From Chitinivibrionia bacterium (GTDB taxonomy: Bacteria; Krumholzibacteriota; Krumholzibacteriia; WVZY01), in assembly GCA_016208665.1 (NCBI GenBank), contig JACQXT010000067.1, positions 1,147 to 11,987 of the forward strand: a DNA stretch of 10,841 nucleotides, written 5' to 3'. A program made the position numbers and the translations under genes. Numbering within the stretch: the stretch's first letter is position 1; every line of letters starts with the position of its first letter. This document shows positions 1 to 6,130 of the stretch, in pieces. Under the pieces are notes generated by a model. That model worked only from the letters and a program-made list of their open reading frames with translations. It was not told the origin of the DNA and did not search any database.

Positions 1-183
1 CGGTTCATAGATAAGGCGATTCTTTGCGGCGTGCACGAAGTGAAGATCATCCACGGCATCGGGGAGGGCATACTGCTGAAAGCCGTGCAGGAACAGCTTC
101 GCGACGACCCGAGGGTTGTGTCTTTCCGCTCCGGGATGATGTACGAAGGGGGAGCGGGCGTCTCTTTTGTCCAACTTGCGTAG
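1..183 (+). CDS. mutS2: MutS2 family protein, C-terminal Smr domain (partial, 5' end outside window)
   Basis: An open frame runs from base 1 to a TAG at 181-183, giving 60 residues of a protein whose start lies upstream. The residues match the end of a small MutS-related (Smr) nuclease domain: an AILCGVHEV-like helix, the signature IIHGIGEGIL, a KAVQEQL helix, and the terminal GGAGVSFVQL strand typical of MutS2. MutS2 is a MutS-like ATPase with a C-terminal Smr endonuclease, linked in different bacteria to suppression of recombination or to rescue of collided ribosomes. A stand-alone Smr protein is possible because the ATPase part is not visible, but the exact ending and the position just upstream of dnaG favour MutS2. 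dnaG starts 70 bases downstream. Confidence 0.8.
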   Translation, partial: RFIDKAILCGVHEVKIIHGIGEGILLKAVQEQLRDDPRVVSFRSGMMYEGGAGVSFVQLA

Positions 184-253
184 CGCCATCAGGATTTTAT
201 TCGACCCGACATGCGCGCATTCATCAGCCTGTTCGAGGCCGGAGGGGATCGAA

Positions 254-2023
254 GTGTTCATTCCGGATAAAACCATCGACGAAATCCGCCAGCGGGCGGA
301 TATCGTCGACGTGGTCTCGAAATACGTCGAACTGCGCAGGGCGGGGAGCAATTTCAAGGCGCTCTGTCCCTTCCATGAGGAAAAAACACCGAGCTTCATG
401 GTGAGCCCCGACAAGCAGATTTTTCATTGTTTCGGATGCGGCAAGGGAGGGAACGTATTCGTTTTCCTGATGGAAATGGAAGGCATTTCCTTCCCCGAAG
501 CCGCCAAATCGCTTGGAGAATCGTACGGCGTGGAGGTGTCGTTCAAGGAAACGGCCGGCGACGCTCCCTCGAAGAACGACGCGTACTACAGAGCCAACGA
601 GTTCGCGGCCCGGTGGTACCACCGGGCGCTGATGGACTCGAAAGCCGGGGAAAAGACGAGGCGCTACCTGGCGGCGCGGGGCATCTCAACGGAGTCCTGC
701 GCCCATTTTCTCCTGGGATGCGCAGCGGAAACATGGGACGGCTTGTTCAAGGCGGCCCGCAAGGAGGGCATCCCTCTCGAAACCCTCAAGGAACTCAAGC
801 TGGTCGTTCCGGCGGAGCAGCGCGGCGGCTATTTCGACTATTTCAGAAAGCGTCTCATCTTCCCGATTTCCTCGGTATCCGGCCGGGTTCTGGCGTTCGG
901 TGCGCGGACGCTCGCGAAAGACTTAGAGCCCAAGTCTCTCAATTCGGCCGAGAGTCCCGTATTTGCAAAGCGCCGCACATTCTACGGCATCAATCACGCC
1001 CGCGACCGGATCAGGTCCGAAAGGCGGGTGCTGCTTGTCGAGGGATATACGGACTGCATCTCCCTTCATCAGGCGGGCTATACCAATACCGTGGCGAGCT
1101 GCGGAACCGCCCTTACACCGGATCATGCATCCGCGCTCCGGAGGCTGACTATGAATGCGCTTCTCCTCCCGGACAGCGACAGTGCGGGGGAAAAGGCTGC
1201 GGTCTCGGCGGGGGCCCTCCTGTTGGCCACGGGATTATCCGTGAAGGTGGCTCGTTTTCCGGCGGGCATGGACCCCGATAACGCCGCCAGGGAGCTCGGA
1301 AACGAAGGATTATCGACAATTATCGGGGAGGCGATGGATTATTTCGAGTACTTAAACTATATTATAAAATATAGATCTAACACCCTCTCCGAACGCGAGG
1401 ACTCGGTGCGGAGGGTGGTCGACGGTTTGGGTCAGGCCGGGGACCGCCTTCACCTGGAAATGCTTCTGCAGGAGGCGTCCCGGGTATTGGCGGTGGATAT
1501 CGAAAGCCTCAGGGCGCAGGCGGAGCGAACGCGGCGGTACGGACAAGGGGCGCGCGAGTCGAAGAAGAGGGATATACGCGGATCCGTCAGCCATACATCA
1601 CCAAGCAGGGATTTTCTGGAAAAAATGACGCTCAGGTTGCTGATGGAAGACTCTCCGTACAGCGGCGAGGCCCGGTCGAAAATCGATGCAGATGATTTCA
1701 ATCAAGAAAGTTGCAGGGAATTGTACAAACTGCTTGACTCCGCATTGGATGGGAACATTGATTTAACAAGCCGCACATTTCAGCAGCTGACCGAACAAGC
1801 CGGCGTTGCTGGTGTGGCCGCTGAAATAGCCCTCATTACCATCCCTCCGGGAGACAGAGCGAGACTTCTCCACGATCACGTCAAGCGGATAAAGGAGTTC
1901 AAAATCCGAGACGAACTGAACGTTCTGAGCGAGAAGCTGCGCACGTTGCCGGAAGAGAGTGATGAGGCCATTGCCATCATTGAGTATTACAATCGTTTGA
2001 AGATAGCTTTATCCGAGCTCTGA
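254..2023 (+). CDS. dnaG: DNA primase DnaG
   Basis: DnaG synthesises RNA primers at the replication fork together with the DnaB helicase. I chose the GTG at 254 because GGAGGGG (241-247) lies at ideal spacing and translation then begins FIPDKTIDEIRQRADIVDVV, the usual DnaG N-terminus; an in-frame ATG at 167 would add 29 residues overlapping mutS2 and unlike the family. The protein is 589 aa, normal for DnaG. The CHC2 zinc finger uses C38, H41, C59 and C62 (CPFH, then CFGC). The core has RLIFPI and the Toprim motifs VEGYTD (catalytic E263) and DSDSAG (D307, D309), then a DPD-containing stretch. The C-terminal roughly 150 residues are divergent, as expected of the helicase-binding domain. It lies 27 bases before rpoD, so co-transcription is likely. 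Unlike several neighbours it shows no lesion. Confidence 0.96.
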   Translation: MFIPDKTIDEIRQRADIVDVVSKYVELRRAGSNFKALCPFHEEKTPSFMVSPDKQIFHCFGCGKGGNVFVFLMEMEGISFPEAAKSLGESYGVEVSFKETAGDAPSKNDAYYRANEFAARWYHRALMDSKAGEKTRRYLAARGISTESCAHFLLGCAAETWDGLFKAARKEGIPLETLKELKLVVPAEQRGGYFDYFRKRLIFPISSVSGRVLAFGARTLAKDLEPKSLNSAESPVFAKRRTFYGINHARDRIRSERRVLLVEGYTDCISLHQAGYTNTVASCGTALTPDHASALRRLTMNALLLPDSDSAGEKAAVSAGALLLATGLSVKVARFPAGMDPDNAARELGNEGLSTIIGEAMDYFEYLNYIIKYRSNTLSEREDSVRRVVDGLGQAGDRLHLEMLLQEASRVLAVDIESLRAQAERTRRYGQGARESKKRDIRGSVSHTSPSRDFLEKMTLRLLMEDSPYSGEARSKIDADDFNQESCRELYKLLDSALDGNIDLTSRTFQQLTEQAGVAGVAAEIALITIPPGDRARLLHDHVKRIKEFKIRDELNVLSEKLRTLPEESDEAIAIIEYYNRLKIALSEL

Positions 2024-2050
2024 TCGGCGTTATCGGTTCAAGGGGGCAGA

Positions 2051-3220
2051 ATGGATCCGGACAAATTCGAAGATGTATTGGAGGACATTCGCAGGGTCGT
2101 GGAGGAGAAAGGCTTCATTCTCAATCACGAGATCGAGTCTTTGATCGGGGAGGATTTCTCGCCCGAGGGCATCGTCAGCCTGTACGACAGGCTCAGCGAA
2201 GAGAAGATCGAGTATTTCGATTCGCCGGAAAAGGCGAAGATGAGGATCGATGCCAAGCGGCGAAGGGAAGAGAAGGAGGAGGTAAAGACCGAAGACGCGA
2301 TCAAGGCCGTTATCAGATACGACGATCCCGTCCGGATGTACCTCAGGGAGATGGGCAAGGTGCCGCTGCTCGACCGCCAAGGCGAGGTCGAGATAGCGAA
2401 ACGGATCGAGGAAGGGCAGCTCACGATCGCGAAGGCCGTATTCTCGCTCGATACTCCCATCAATGAGCTCCAGCTGCTCATGGAGAAGGTGGAGAAGGGC
2501 GAATTGCGCCTCGAAGAAGTCGTCCAGGTGGAGACCGGCGGCCTTCATCCGCATTATACGGGCAAGAAGGAGCGGCAGGCGCGTTTCAGGCCGATAAAGC
2601 GAATCGCCCAGCTGCGCAGGGAGATCATCGAACTGGAGAAAAAGTCGAAGCTCAAGGTGAGCACCGCGAAAAAGAGCACGCTGGAACGTTCCATGGAGAA
2701 CAGGCGGGACAAACTGTTCGAAGAATATCTCAAGCTCCAGCTCAATCCGAATCAGCTCGAGCGCATCGTCGACATGATCCGGGGCACCCGAGACCGCATC
2801 AGAGATCTGAGGATGCAGATCGGCGAATACGAGAACTTTGTCGGCATGAGCCAGGCGGAGCTCGCTCGAAATGCTCGAGGATTTCCGCAAGAAGATGAAA
2901 ACGCTGAAGAGCGAAATAAGCAAGATAGAGAACGCGGAGAACATAGACAGCTCGCACCTCGACAAGGTGGTCGAAGATATCCGGCGCGGGGAGCTGCTGG
3001 TGCAAAAAGCCAAGAAAGAGATGATCGAGGCGAACGTGAGACTCGTGATCGCCATCGCCAAGCGCTACACCAACCGCGGGCTCGAGTTCCTGGATTTGAT
3101 ACAGGAAGGAAACAGCGGTTTGATGCGCGCCGTCGACAAGTTCGATTACCGCAAAGGGTACAAGTTCAGCACGTACGCGACGTGGTGGATCAGGCAAGCC
3201 ATCACGCGCGCCATCGCTGA
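2051..3220 (+). CDS. rpoD: Primary sigma factor RpoD, N-terminal part (frameshifted; true locus 2051-3715)
   Basis: Starts at ATG 2051 behind AGGGGG (2041-2046). Residues 1-273 are genuine RpoD: an acidic region 1.1-like start ([17 protein letters not shown]), region 1.2 from about residue 91 ([17 protein letters not shown]), then the long charged non-conserved region found in proteobacterial-type primary sigma factors. After the CGA codon at 2867-2869 the frame leaves RpoD: the open frame continues to 3220, but the residues (a basic, Arg-rich run) are an out-of-frame reading of sigma region 2. Removing one A from the AAA at 2869-2871 restores continuity (SQAELAR then [10 protein letters not shown]). 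Restoring this and a 16-base loss near 3645 gives 560 codons, a normal RpoD length. As written, this frame alone cannot make a functional sigma factor. An indel error is the likeliest cause. Confidence 0.85.
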   Translation: MDPDKFEDVLEDIRRVVEEKGFILNHEIESLIGEDFSPEGIVSLYDRLSEEKIEYFDSPEKAKMRIDAKRRREEKEEVKTEDAIKAVIRYDDPVRMYLREMGKVPLLDRQGEVEIAKRIEEGQLTIAKAVFSLDTPINELQLLMEKVEKGELRLEEVVQVETGGLHPHYTGKKERQARFRPIKRIAQLRREIIELEKKSKLKVSTAKKSTLERSMENRRDKLFEEYLKLQLNPNQLERIVDMIRGTRDRIRDLRMQIGEYENFVGMSQAELARNARGFPQEDENAEERNKQDRERGEHRQLAPRQGGRRYPARGAAGAKSQERDDRGERETRDRHRQALHQPRARVPGFDTGRKQRFDARRRQVRLPQRVQVQHVRDVVDQASHHARHR

Positions 3221-3656
3221 CCAGGCTCGAACGATCAGGGTGCCCGTTCACATGATCGAGGCGATCAACAAGGTTTCGCGCACCGCGCGTTCGCTCGTTC
3301 AGGAGAGCGGGAGAGATCCCACGCCTGAGGAGGTGGCGAAGAAGCTGAACTATCCGCTCGACAAGGTCAAGAGCGTCATGAAAGCCAGCATGGAGCCAAT
3401 TTCGCTTGACAGGCCGATCGGAGAAGACGAAGATAGCAACCTGTCCGATTTCATTGAAGACACGTCCGCCGATTCTCCCGCCCACACCGCGGCGCACGCA
3501 ATGCTTCGCGAGCAGCTCACCAAGGTCTTGAGCACGCTGACGCGCCGGGAGGAGAAGGTGATCCGGCTCCGGTTCGGACTCGGCGACGGAACGCCGCGTA
3601 CGCTGGAAGAGGTGGGAACGATATTCAACGTCACGCGCGAGCGGGCAAGGCCCTGA
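2871..3656 (+). CDS. rpoD: Primary sigma factor RpoD, regions 2-4 (continuation after frameshift, C-terminus disrupted)
   Basis: This frame carries the core-binding and promoter-binding parts of RpoD. Region 2 spans about residues 50-125, including [20 protein letters not shown], the [19 protein letters not shown] block (2.3/2.4) and [10 protein letters not shown]. Region 3 follows with [15 protein letters not shown] and DFIEDT. Region 4 has [16 protein letters not shown] and [15 protein letters not shown]. Right after VTRER the family has IRQIEA then KALKKL; here only two bases (3645-3646) lie between the CGG and the AAG of KALKKL, so about 16 bases are missing and the frame stops early at 3656. 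The lost residues belong to the helix that reads the -35 element. An ATG at 2871 with GGAG at 2857-2860 could allow initiation here, but most likely it is the middle of rpoD. QEGNSGL replaces the usual QEGNIGL. Confidence 0.85.
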   Translation: MLEDFRKKMKTLKSEISKIENAENIDSSHLDKVVEDIRRGELLVQKAKKEMIEANVRLVIAIAKRYTNRGLEFLDLIQEGNSGLMRAVDKFDYRKGYKFSTYATWWIRQAITRAIADQARTIRVPVHMIEAINKVSRTARSLVQESGRDPTPEEVAKKLNYPLDKVKSVMKASMEPISLDRPIGEDEDSNLSDFIEDTSADSPAHTAAHAMLREQLTKVLSTLTRREEKVIRLRFGLGDGTPRTLEEVGTIFNVTRERARP

Positions 3657-3715
3657 AAAAGCTGCAGCATCCGAGCCGCGCGAGAAAACTGAAGGGCTAT
3701 ACCGATATCATCTAG
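3647..3715 (+). pseudogene. rpoD: rpoD 3' terminal segment, out of frame
   Basis: In the +2 frame, bases 3647-3715 read [20 protein letters not shown] followed by II and a TAG. This is the conserved end of RpoD (KALRKLRHPSR in E. coli), separated from the upstream frame by the apparent 16-base loss. It shows where the gene really ends and that the C-terminal helix is still encoded in the DNA. The tRNA begins 20 bases later. Confidence 0.85.
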
Positions 3716-3735
3716 TTCGCGGGGCGTGCACTCCG

Positions 3736-3811
3736 GGGCCCATAGCTCAGTCGGTAGAGCCACCGGCTCATAACCGGTCAGTCCCAGGTTCGAGTCCTGG
3801 TGGGCCCACCA
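3736..3811 (+). tRNA. tRNA with CAT anticodon (elongator Met, or Ile2 read through lysidine)
   Basis: A full cloverleaf can be drawn. The acceptor is GGGCCCA (3736-3742) with TGGGCCC (3801-3807), discriminator A3808 and an encoded CCA (3809-3811). The D stem is GCTC/GAGC (3745-3748, 3757-3760). The anticodon stem ACCGG/CCGGT encloses CTCATAA with anticodon CAT at 3769-3771. The variable loop has five bases and the T arm is CCAGG-TTCGAGT-CCTGG. It is not initiator tRNA, because the first acceptor pair is a normal G-C and the anticodon stem lacks three consecutive G-C pairs. A CAT anticodon fits elongator Met or the minor Ile tRNA; the GGGCCCA acceptor resembles Ile tRNAs of related bacteria, so the identity stays open. 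Confidence 0.95.
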
Positions 3812-3820
3812 GGAATCACC

Positions 3821-3854
3821 AGAGCTTCTCGAAAAACCGAGAAGCTCTGTTTTT
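3821..3854 (+). terminator. Intrinsic terminator after the tRNA
   Basis: A perfect 11-bp stem AGAGCTTCTCG (3821-3831) and CGAGAAGCTCT (3838-3848) with loop AAAAAC is followed by G and five T (3850-3854). It lies 9 bases after the tRNA CCA and probably ends the dnaG-rpoD-tRNA transcript. Confidence 0.9.
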
Positions 3855-3872
3855 CGGCGCGAGCGGGCGGTG

Positions 3873-3891
3873 CGCCGTCCGCCGTCCGCCG
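3873..3891 (+). repeat. Short GC-rich tandem repeat (7-base unit, 2.7 copies)
   Basis: CGCCGTC occurs at 3873-3879 and 3880-3886, with CGCCG at 3887-3891, just upstream of the promoter-like TTGACG. It may be slippage or an operator half-site; no function is evident. Confidence 0.45.
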
Positions 3892-3899
3892 AATTTCCC

Positions 3900-3929
3900 T
3901 TGACGGGCGCCGCCGGCCTATTCTATGGT
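3900..3929 (+). promoter_or_regulatory. Candidate sigma-70 promoter upstream of the zinc-ribbon gene
   Basis: TTGACG (3900-3905) matches the -35 consensus at five of six positions, and TATGGT (3924-3929) at an 18-base spacing is a four-of-six -10. It sits between the tRNA terminator and the next gene, where a new promoter is needed. Transcription would start near 3936, leaving a leader of about 190 bases before the ATG at 4130. Confidence 0.5.
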
Positions 3930-3935
3930 GATCTC

Positions 3936-4098
3936 TCTCATTCGAATTCCGGTCCAGAAGGTGTTTTCTTCGAAAGAAAGGCGCTGTGGAATCCCGTATG
4001 CCGGTGCGCAAAGTCGATTGGGAAAAGCGATCGCCTGTCTCAGCGCAGGTACCGGGACGGCCGCCAAGCTTCTCCGACAAGAGAGGCTTTATTTTTTT
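3936..4098 (+). ncRNA. Candidate structured leader or small RNA (unassigned)
   Basis: This gene-free stretch (about 275 bases from 3855 to 4129) lies between a promoter-like pair and a terminator-like hairpin. Visible pairings are ATTCC/GGAAT enclosing TTTCTT-CGA-AAGAAA (3965-3979), then CCGGTGCGC (4001-4009) with GCGCA (4043-4047) plus CCGG (4052-4055), separated by a four-base bulge. A terminator hairpin (4066-4098) follows. I compared it by eye with cobalamin, cyclic-di-GMP-I and ZTP riboswitches and with 6S and SRP RNA, and found no convincing match. It could be an attenuator leader of the zinc-ribbon gene or an independent RNA. The exact ends are inferred. Confidence 0.35.
4066..4098 (+). 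terminator. Terminator-like hairpin in the leader of the zinc-ribbon gene
   Basis: AAGCTTCTC (4066-4074) pairs with GAGAGGCTT (4081-4089), nine pairs with one G-T, around loop CGACAA. It is followed by TTTATTTTTTT to 4098, a clear T tract. It ends 31 bases before the next ATG, a position suited either to attenuation or to ending a small RNA. Confidence 0.7.
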
Positions 4099-4129
4099 GT
4101 GCGATGCACGAACAGGGTGACGGCGTACC

Positions 4130-4846
4130 ATGCAGGATATGAGACATGAGTTGCATGTCTTGATTTCGATGGCGAAGATCGATGCGGCCCTTTCGCGCTG
4201 CAAGGCCGAGCTCGCGACCGCGCCGCAGAAGAAAGCGGCCGTCGAGAAGACGCTCGCCGACATCGAAAAGACCCAAAAGGAGCGCGAAGAGAAATTGGCC
4301 GGCATGAAAAAGGAGCGCCGGACTCTCGAAATCAAGCTGGAGGACAACGCTGAACTCATCAAGAAATTCAAGCGGCAACTGATGGACATCAAGAAAAACG
4401 AGGAGTATACCGCCCTCCTGAAAGAAATAGCCGCCGTCGAGAAAAATACCGACGCGCGGGAGGAGAAGCTCCTCATGCTCATGGATGATATCGAACAGCA
4501 GGAAAGCCGGACGGCGGGTGCGTCGGCGCAGGTCTCGGGAGAGCGGGAGCGCCTGAAGAAGGAAAAGCTCGATCTCGACGACCGGGAGCGCGCGCTGAAC
4601 GAAGAGATCGAAAAGCTGAACGGCCAGAAACCCGGTTTTCTCGCCGAACTCGATCCGCAGGTGCGGAAGCGGTATGACCGGTTGCTCGCCAAGCTGGGCG
4701 ATATTGCCGTAGCCAACGTAGAGTCTGAAATCTGCCAGGGATGTTTCTCCAGGTTGCCGCCCCAGACCGCAGCCGAAGTAAAATTGAACGACCGCATCAT
4801 CAACTGCGTCTCGTGCGGCCGGATCCTGGTGCATTACGAAACGTGA
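4130..4846 (+). CDS. Coiled-coil C4-type zinc-ribbon protein (DUF164/YbgI-neighbour type)
   Basis: A 238-aa protein. Residues of roughly 10-180 are dense in Lys, Glu, Leu and Arg with heptad-like spacing and no prolines over long stretches, so they should form a long antiparallel helical hairpin. The central KNEEYTALLKEI is the hallmark of this family. The C-terminus is a zinc ribbon with C202-x2-C205 and C226-x2-C229 (CQGC and CVSC). Members are widespread, often beside nif3-like genes, rnpB or RNase H-like genes; a nucleic-acid or protein-binding role has been proposed but the function is not firmly established. The start ATG 4130 follows AGGGTGA (4112-4118); ATG 4139 is an alternative. A terminator-like hairpin lies just upstream, so expression may depend on readthrough or attenuation. 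The gene appears complete. Confidence 0.88.
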   Translation: MQDMRHELHVLISMAKIDAALSRCKAELATAPQKKAAVEKTLADIEKTQKEREEKLAGMKKERRTLEIKLEDNAELIKKFKRQLMDIKKNEEYTALLKEIAAVEKNTDAREEKLLMLMDDIEQQESRTAGASAQVSGERERLKKEKLDLDDRERALNEEIEKLNGQKPGFLAELDPQVRKRYDRLLAKLGDIAVANVESEICQGCFSRLPPQTAAEVKLNDRIINCVSCGRILVHYET

Positions 4847-4880
4847 CGGAGCGGGACGCGATGCTTCCGCCGCTCCTTCA

Positions 4881-4905
4881 CCGTGTGCGCAGCGACTGCA
4901 CACGG
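4881..4905 (+). repeat. Perfect 8-bp inverted repeat between the zinc-ribbon and RNase H-like genes
   Basis: CCGTGTGC (4881-4888) and GCACACGG (4898-4905) flank a 9-base loop in the 91-base gap. There is no T tract, so it is not a typical terminator; it could be an mRNA hairpin or a protein-binding dyad. Confidence 0.5.
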
Positions 4906-4937
4906 CGACTGCGATCGGCTTCCGACAAGGCGAATCC

Positions 4938-5573
4938 ATGAACAGTGCCGAAGATCATCTGCGAAGGCTGTCGAGAGATCCGTCGTTTGCCCGAAGGTTC
5001 CTCGACCTCATCGAGTCGCTCAGGCGGGGAGAGGCGCTGCATCGGGCGGCGGAAAAGGCGTCCGTTTCATCCGAGGAACTGGATCGGCAGCTCGATTCGA
5101 TAGGGCGCGTCTTGTCCGCCGCGGCATACCGAGCCTCCGAGTCGGCAAGCCGCGAGGCGGGGAAGGCGGTTGCGAAGGCGATCGTCTATGCGGACGGAGC
5201 GTCCCGGGGCAATCCGGGCGAAGCCGCCTGCGCCGCGGTCGTGTACGATGAGCGCTCGATCGAAATCAAGTCCCGCGCGAAACGGCTGGGCCGGGCAACC
5301 AACAATGTCGCCGAGTACAGGGGAGTAATCCTTGCGCTCGAACTGGCGCGAGAGCTGGGAGCCGCACGCATCGCGCTTCGGCTCGATAGCGAGCTCGTCG
5401 TCAAGCAGTTGAACGGCGCCTACAAGGTGAAGCACCCCGGATTGAAACCGCTCTACGAACACGCCCGCATGCTGCTCTCGGGCTTTGCTCGGGTGACCAT
5501 AGAACACGTTCCCAGAGAGAAGAATGCGCGAGCGGATGAACTCGCAAACGCCGCCCTCGACGGCGCCGCATAG
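4938..5573 (+). CDS. RNase HI-like protein with helical N-terminal extension
   Basis: A 211-aa protein. Residues 1 to about 78 form a charged helical extension without recognised motifs (MNSAEDHLRRLSRDPSFARR at the start). Residues of about 80-208 are an RNase HI fold with all four acidic residues: D86 (YADGASRGNPG), E126 (NNVAEYRGV), D150 (RLDSELVVKQL) and D200 (NARADELAN). The spacing between the third and fourth is 50, shorter than in E. coli RNase HI, so the basic handle region seems absent, as in archaeal-type and YpdQ/YpeP-like proteins. The domain cleaves RNA in RNA-DNA hybrids; whether this one acts on R-loops, Okazaki primers or other hybrids is unknown. The Shine-Dalgarno site is weak (AAGGCG near 4928). 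It lies directly upstream of rnpB and downstream of the zinc-ribbon gene, an order seen in related bacteria. Confidence 0.88.
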   Translation: MNSAEDHLRRLSRDPSFARRFLDLIESLRRGEALHRAAEKASVSSEELDRQLDSIGRVLSAAAYRASESASREAGKAVAKAIVYADGASRGNPGEAACAAVVYDERSIEIKSRAKRLGRATNNVAEYRGVILALELARELGAARIALRLDSELVVKQLNGAYKVKHPGLKPLYEHARMLLSGFARVTIEHVPREKNARADELANAALDGAA

Positions 5574-5586
5574 CCGCTCGCATCCG

Positions 5587-5653
5587 CACTCGCTTCTTAA
5601 CGACAGCCGATGGGGATTGTGCCGCGTTCCTTCAAAAGCGGCGCCGGCGAGTG
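5587..5653 (+). repeat. Nested inverted repeat upstream of the rnpB promoter
   Basis: CACTCGC (5587-5593) is complementary to GCGAGTG (5647-5653), and between them GCCGC (5621-5625) pairs with GCGGC (5638-5642). There is no T run. It may fold at the 3' end of the RNase H-like mRNA, or serve as a dyad next to the rnpB promoter. Apart from this and the promoter I see nothing in 5574-5690. Confidence 0.4.
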
Positions 5654-5660
5654 TCATTGC

Positions 5661-5687
5661 TTGCGTTCGAAGCGATTTCAGTATAAT
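5661..5687 (+). promoter_or_regulatory. rnpB promoter
   Basis: A perfect -10 TATAAT lies at 5682-5687. The -35 is weak: TTGCGT (5661-5666) with a 15-base spacer, or TTGCTT (5657-5662) with 19. The start would fall near 5693, matching the proposed 5' end of the RNase P RNA. Confidence 0.75.
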
Positions 5688-5690
5688 ATA

Positions 5691-6070
5691 GAGTACGGAT
5701 TGAGCAGGCCAGACGGCCGCGGGCGGCTCGCGCCGCCTGAGGAAAGTCCGAGCTCCACGGGGCCGGGCGCTGGGTAACGCCCAGTGGAAGCGATTCCAAG
5801 GAAAGTGCCACAGAAATCAAACCGCCGAAACCTCGTCAAGAGGCAGGCAAGGGTGAAACGGTGAGGTAATAGCTCACCAGTGCCGCCGGCGACGGCGGCA
5901 GCTTGGCAAACCACGCCCGGAGTAAGACCGAATAGGAGGGGAGAAGACGCCCCGCTTCATTTGACCCTCGGGTTGGTCGCTCGAGGTGCCCGGAGACGGG
6001 CATCCCAGATAAATGGTCGTCGCCCGCTATGCGGGAACAGAACTCGGCTTACGGCCTGCTCGCCGTATTC
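5691..6070 (+). ncRNA. rnpB: RNase P RNA (type A)
   Basis: The catalytic RNA that trims tRNA 5' leaders. Diagnostic segments appear in order: GAGGAAAGTCCGAGCTC (near 5739), a GGGTAACGCCCAGTGG region, GTGCCACAGAAATCAAACCG, AGGGTGAAACGGTGAGGTAA, GGAGTAAGACCGAATAGG (near 5920), a GGTTGGTCGCTCGAG P18-like segment, and ACAGAACTCGGCTTAC (near 6037). Helix P1 is perfect: GAGCAGGCC (5702-5710) with GGCCTGCTC (6053-6061). It can be extended outward by pairing 5691-5698 with 6063-6070, so the ends given are approximate and the conserved core is 5702-6061. Length and segments fit bacterial type A. No deletion is apparent. A GNRA hairpin follows without a T tract. Confidence 0.96.
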
Positions 6071-6085
6071 GCTGCGAAAGCAGCG
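6070..6085 (+). terminator. GNRA-capped hairpin after rnpB (weak or non-canonical terminator)
   Basis: CGCTGC (6070-6075), GAAA and GCAGCG (6080-6085) form a compact six-pair hairpin directly behind the RNase P RNA. There is no T run, so transcription may continue into recJ, with the RNA 3' end made by processing. Confidence 0.35.
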
Positions 6086-6130
6086 GTTGTCCAAGAATCC
6101 CTGCATGTTCGAAGTCAAGGAGTTCCGTCC

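Noticed and set aside
427..1281. A 284-codon + strand frame inside dnaG
   Set aside because: It overlaps well-supported DnaG motifs; the Gly/Arg-rich residues are a frame shadow in GC-rich DNA.
2864..2873. Programmed ribosomal frameshift in rpoD
   Set aside because: There is no known slippery heptamer, stop codon or strong stimulatory structure at the site, and a second lesion lies downstream in the same gene.
2030..3061. A 343-codon open frame on the minus strand opposite rpoD
   Set aside because: It is antisense to clear RpoD homology, has a low-complexity, Leu/Ser-rich composition typical of the reverse strand of Glu/Lys-rich genes, and matches no family I know.
3936..4098. Cobalamin, cyclic-di-GMP-I or ZTP riboswitch, or 6S RNA
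   Set aside because: Short similarities (GCGCAAAG, GTGGAA, CCGGG) occur, but the order and spacing of the conserved elements do not fit any of these classes, and the ends do not form the long closing stem of 6S RNA.
3925..4149. Small open frame of 74 codons in the leader region
   Set aside because: Its ATG lies in the -10 element, it has no Shine-Dalgarno site, and it runs across the terminator hairpin into the next gene.
3778..4939. Two long minus-strand open frames opposite the zinc-ribbon gene
   Set aside because: They are Ser/Phe- or Leu-rich shadows of a Lys/Glu-rich coiled coil; one also runs into the tRNA and terminator.
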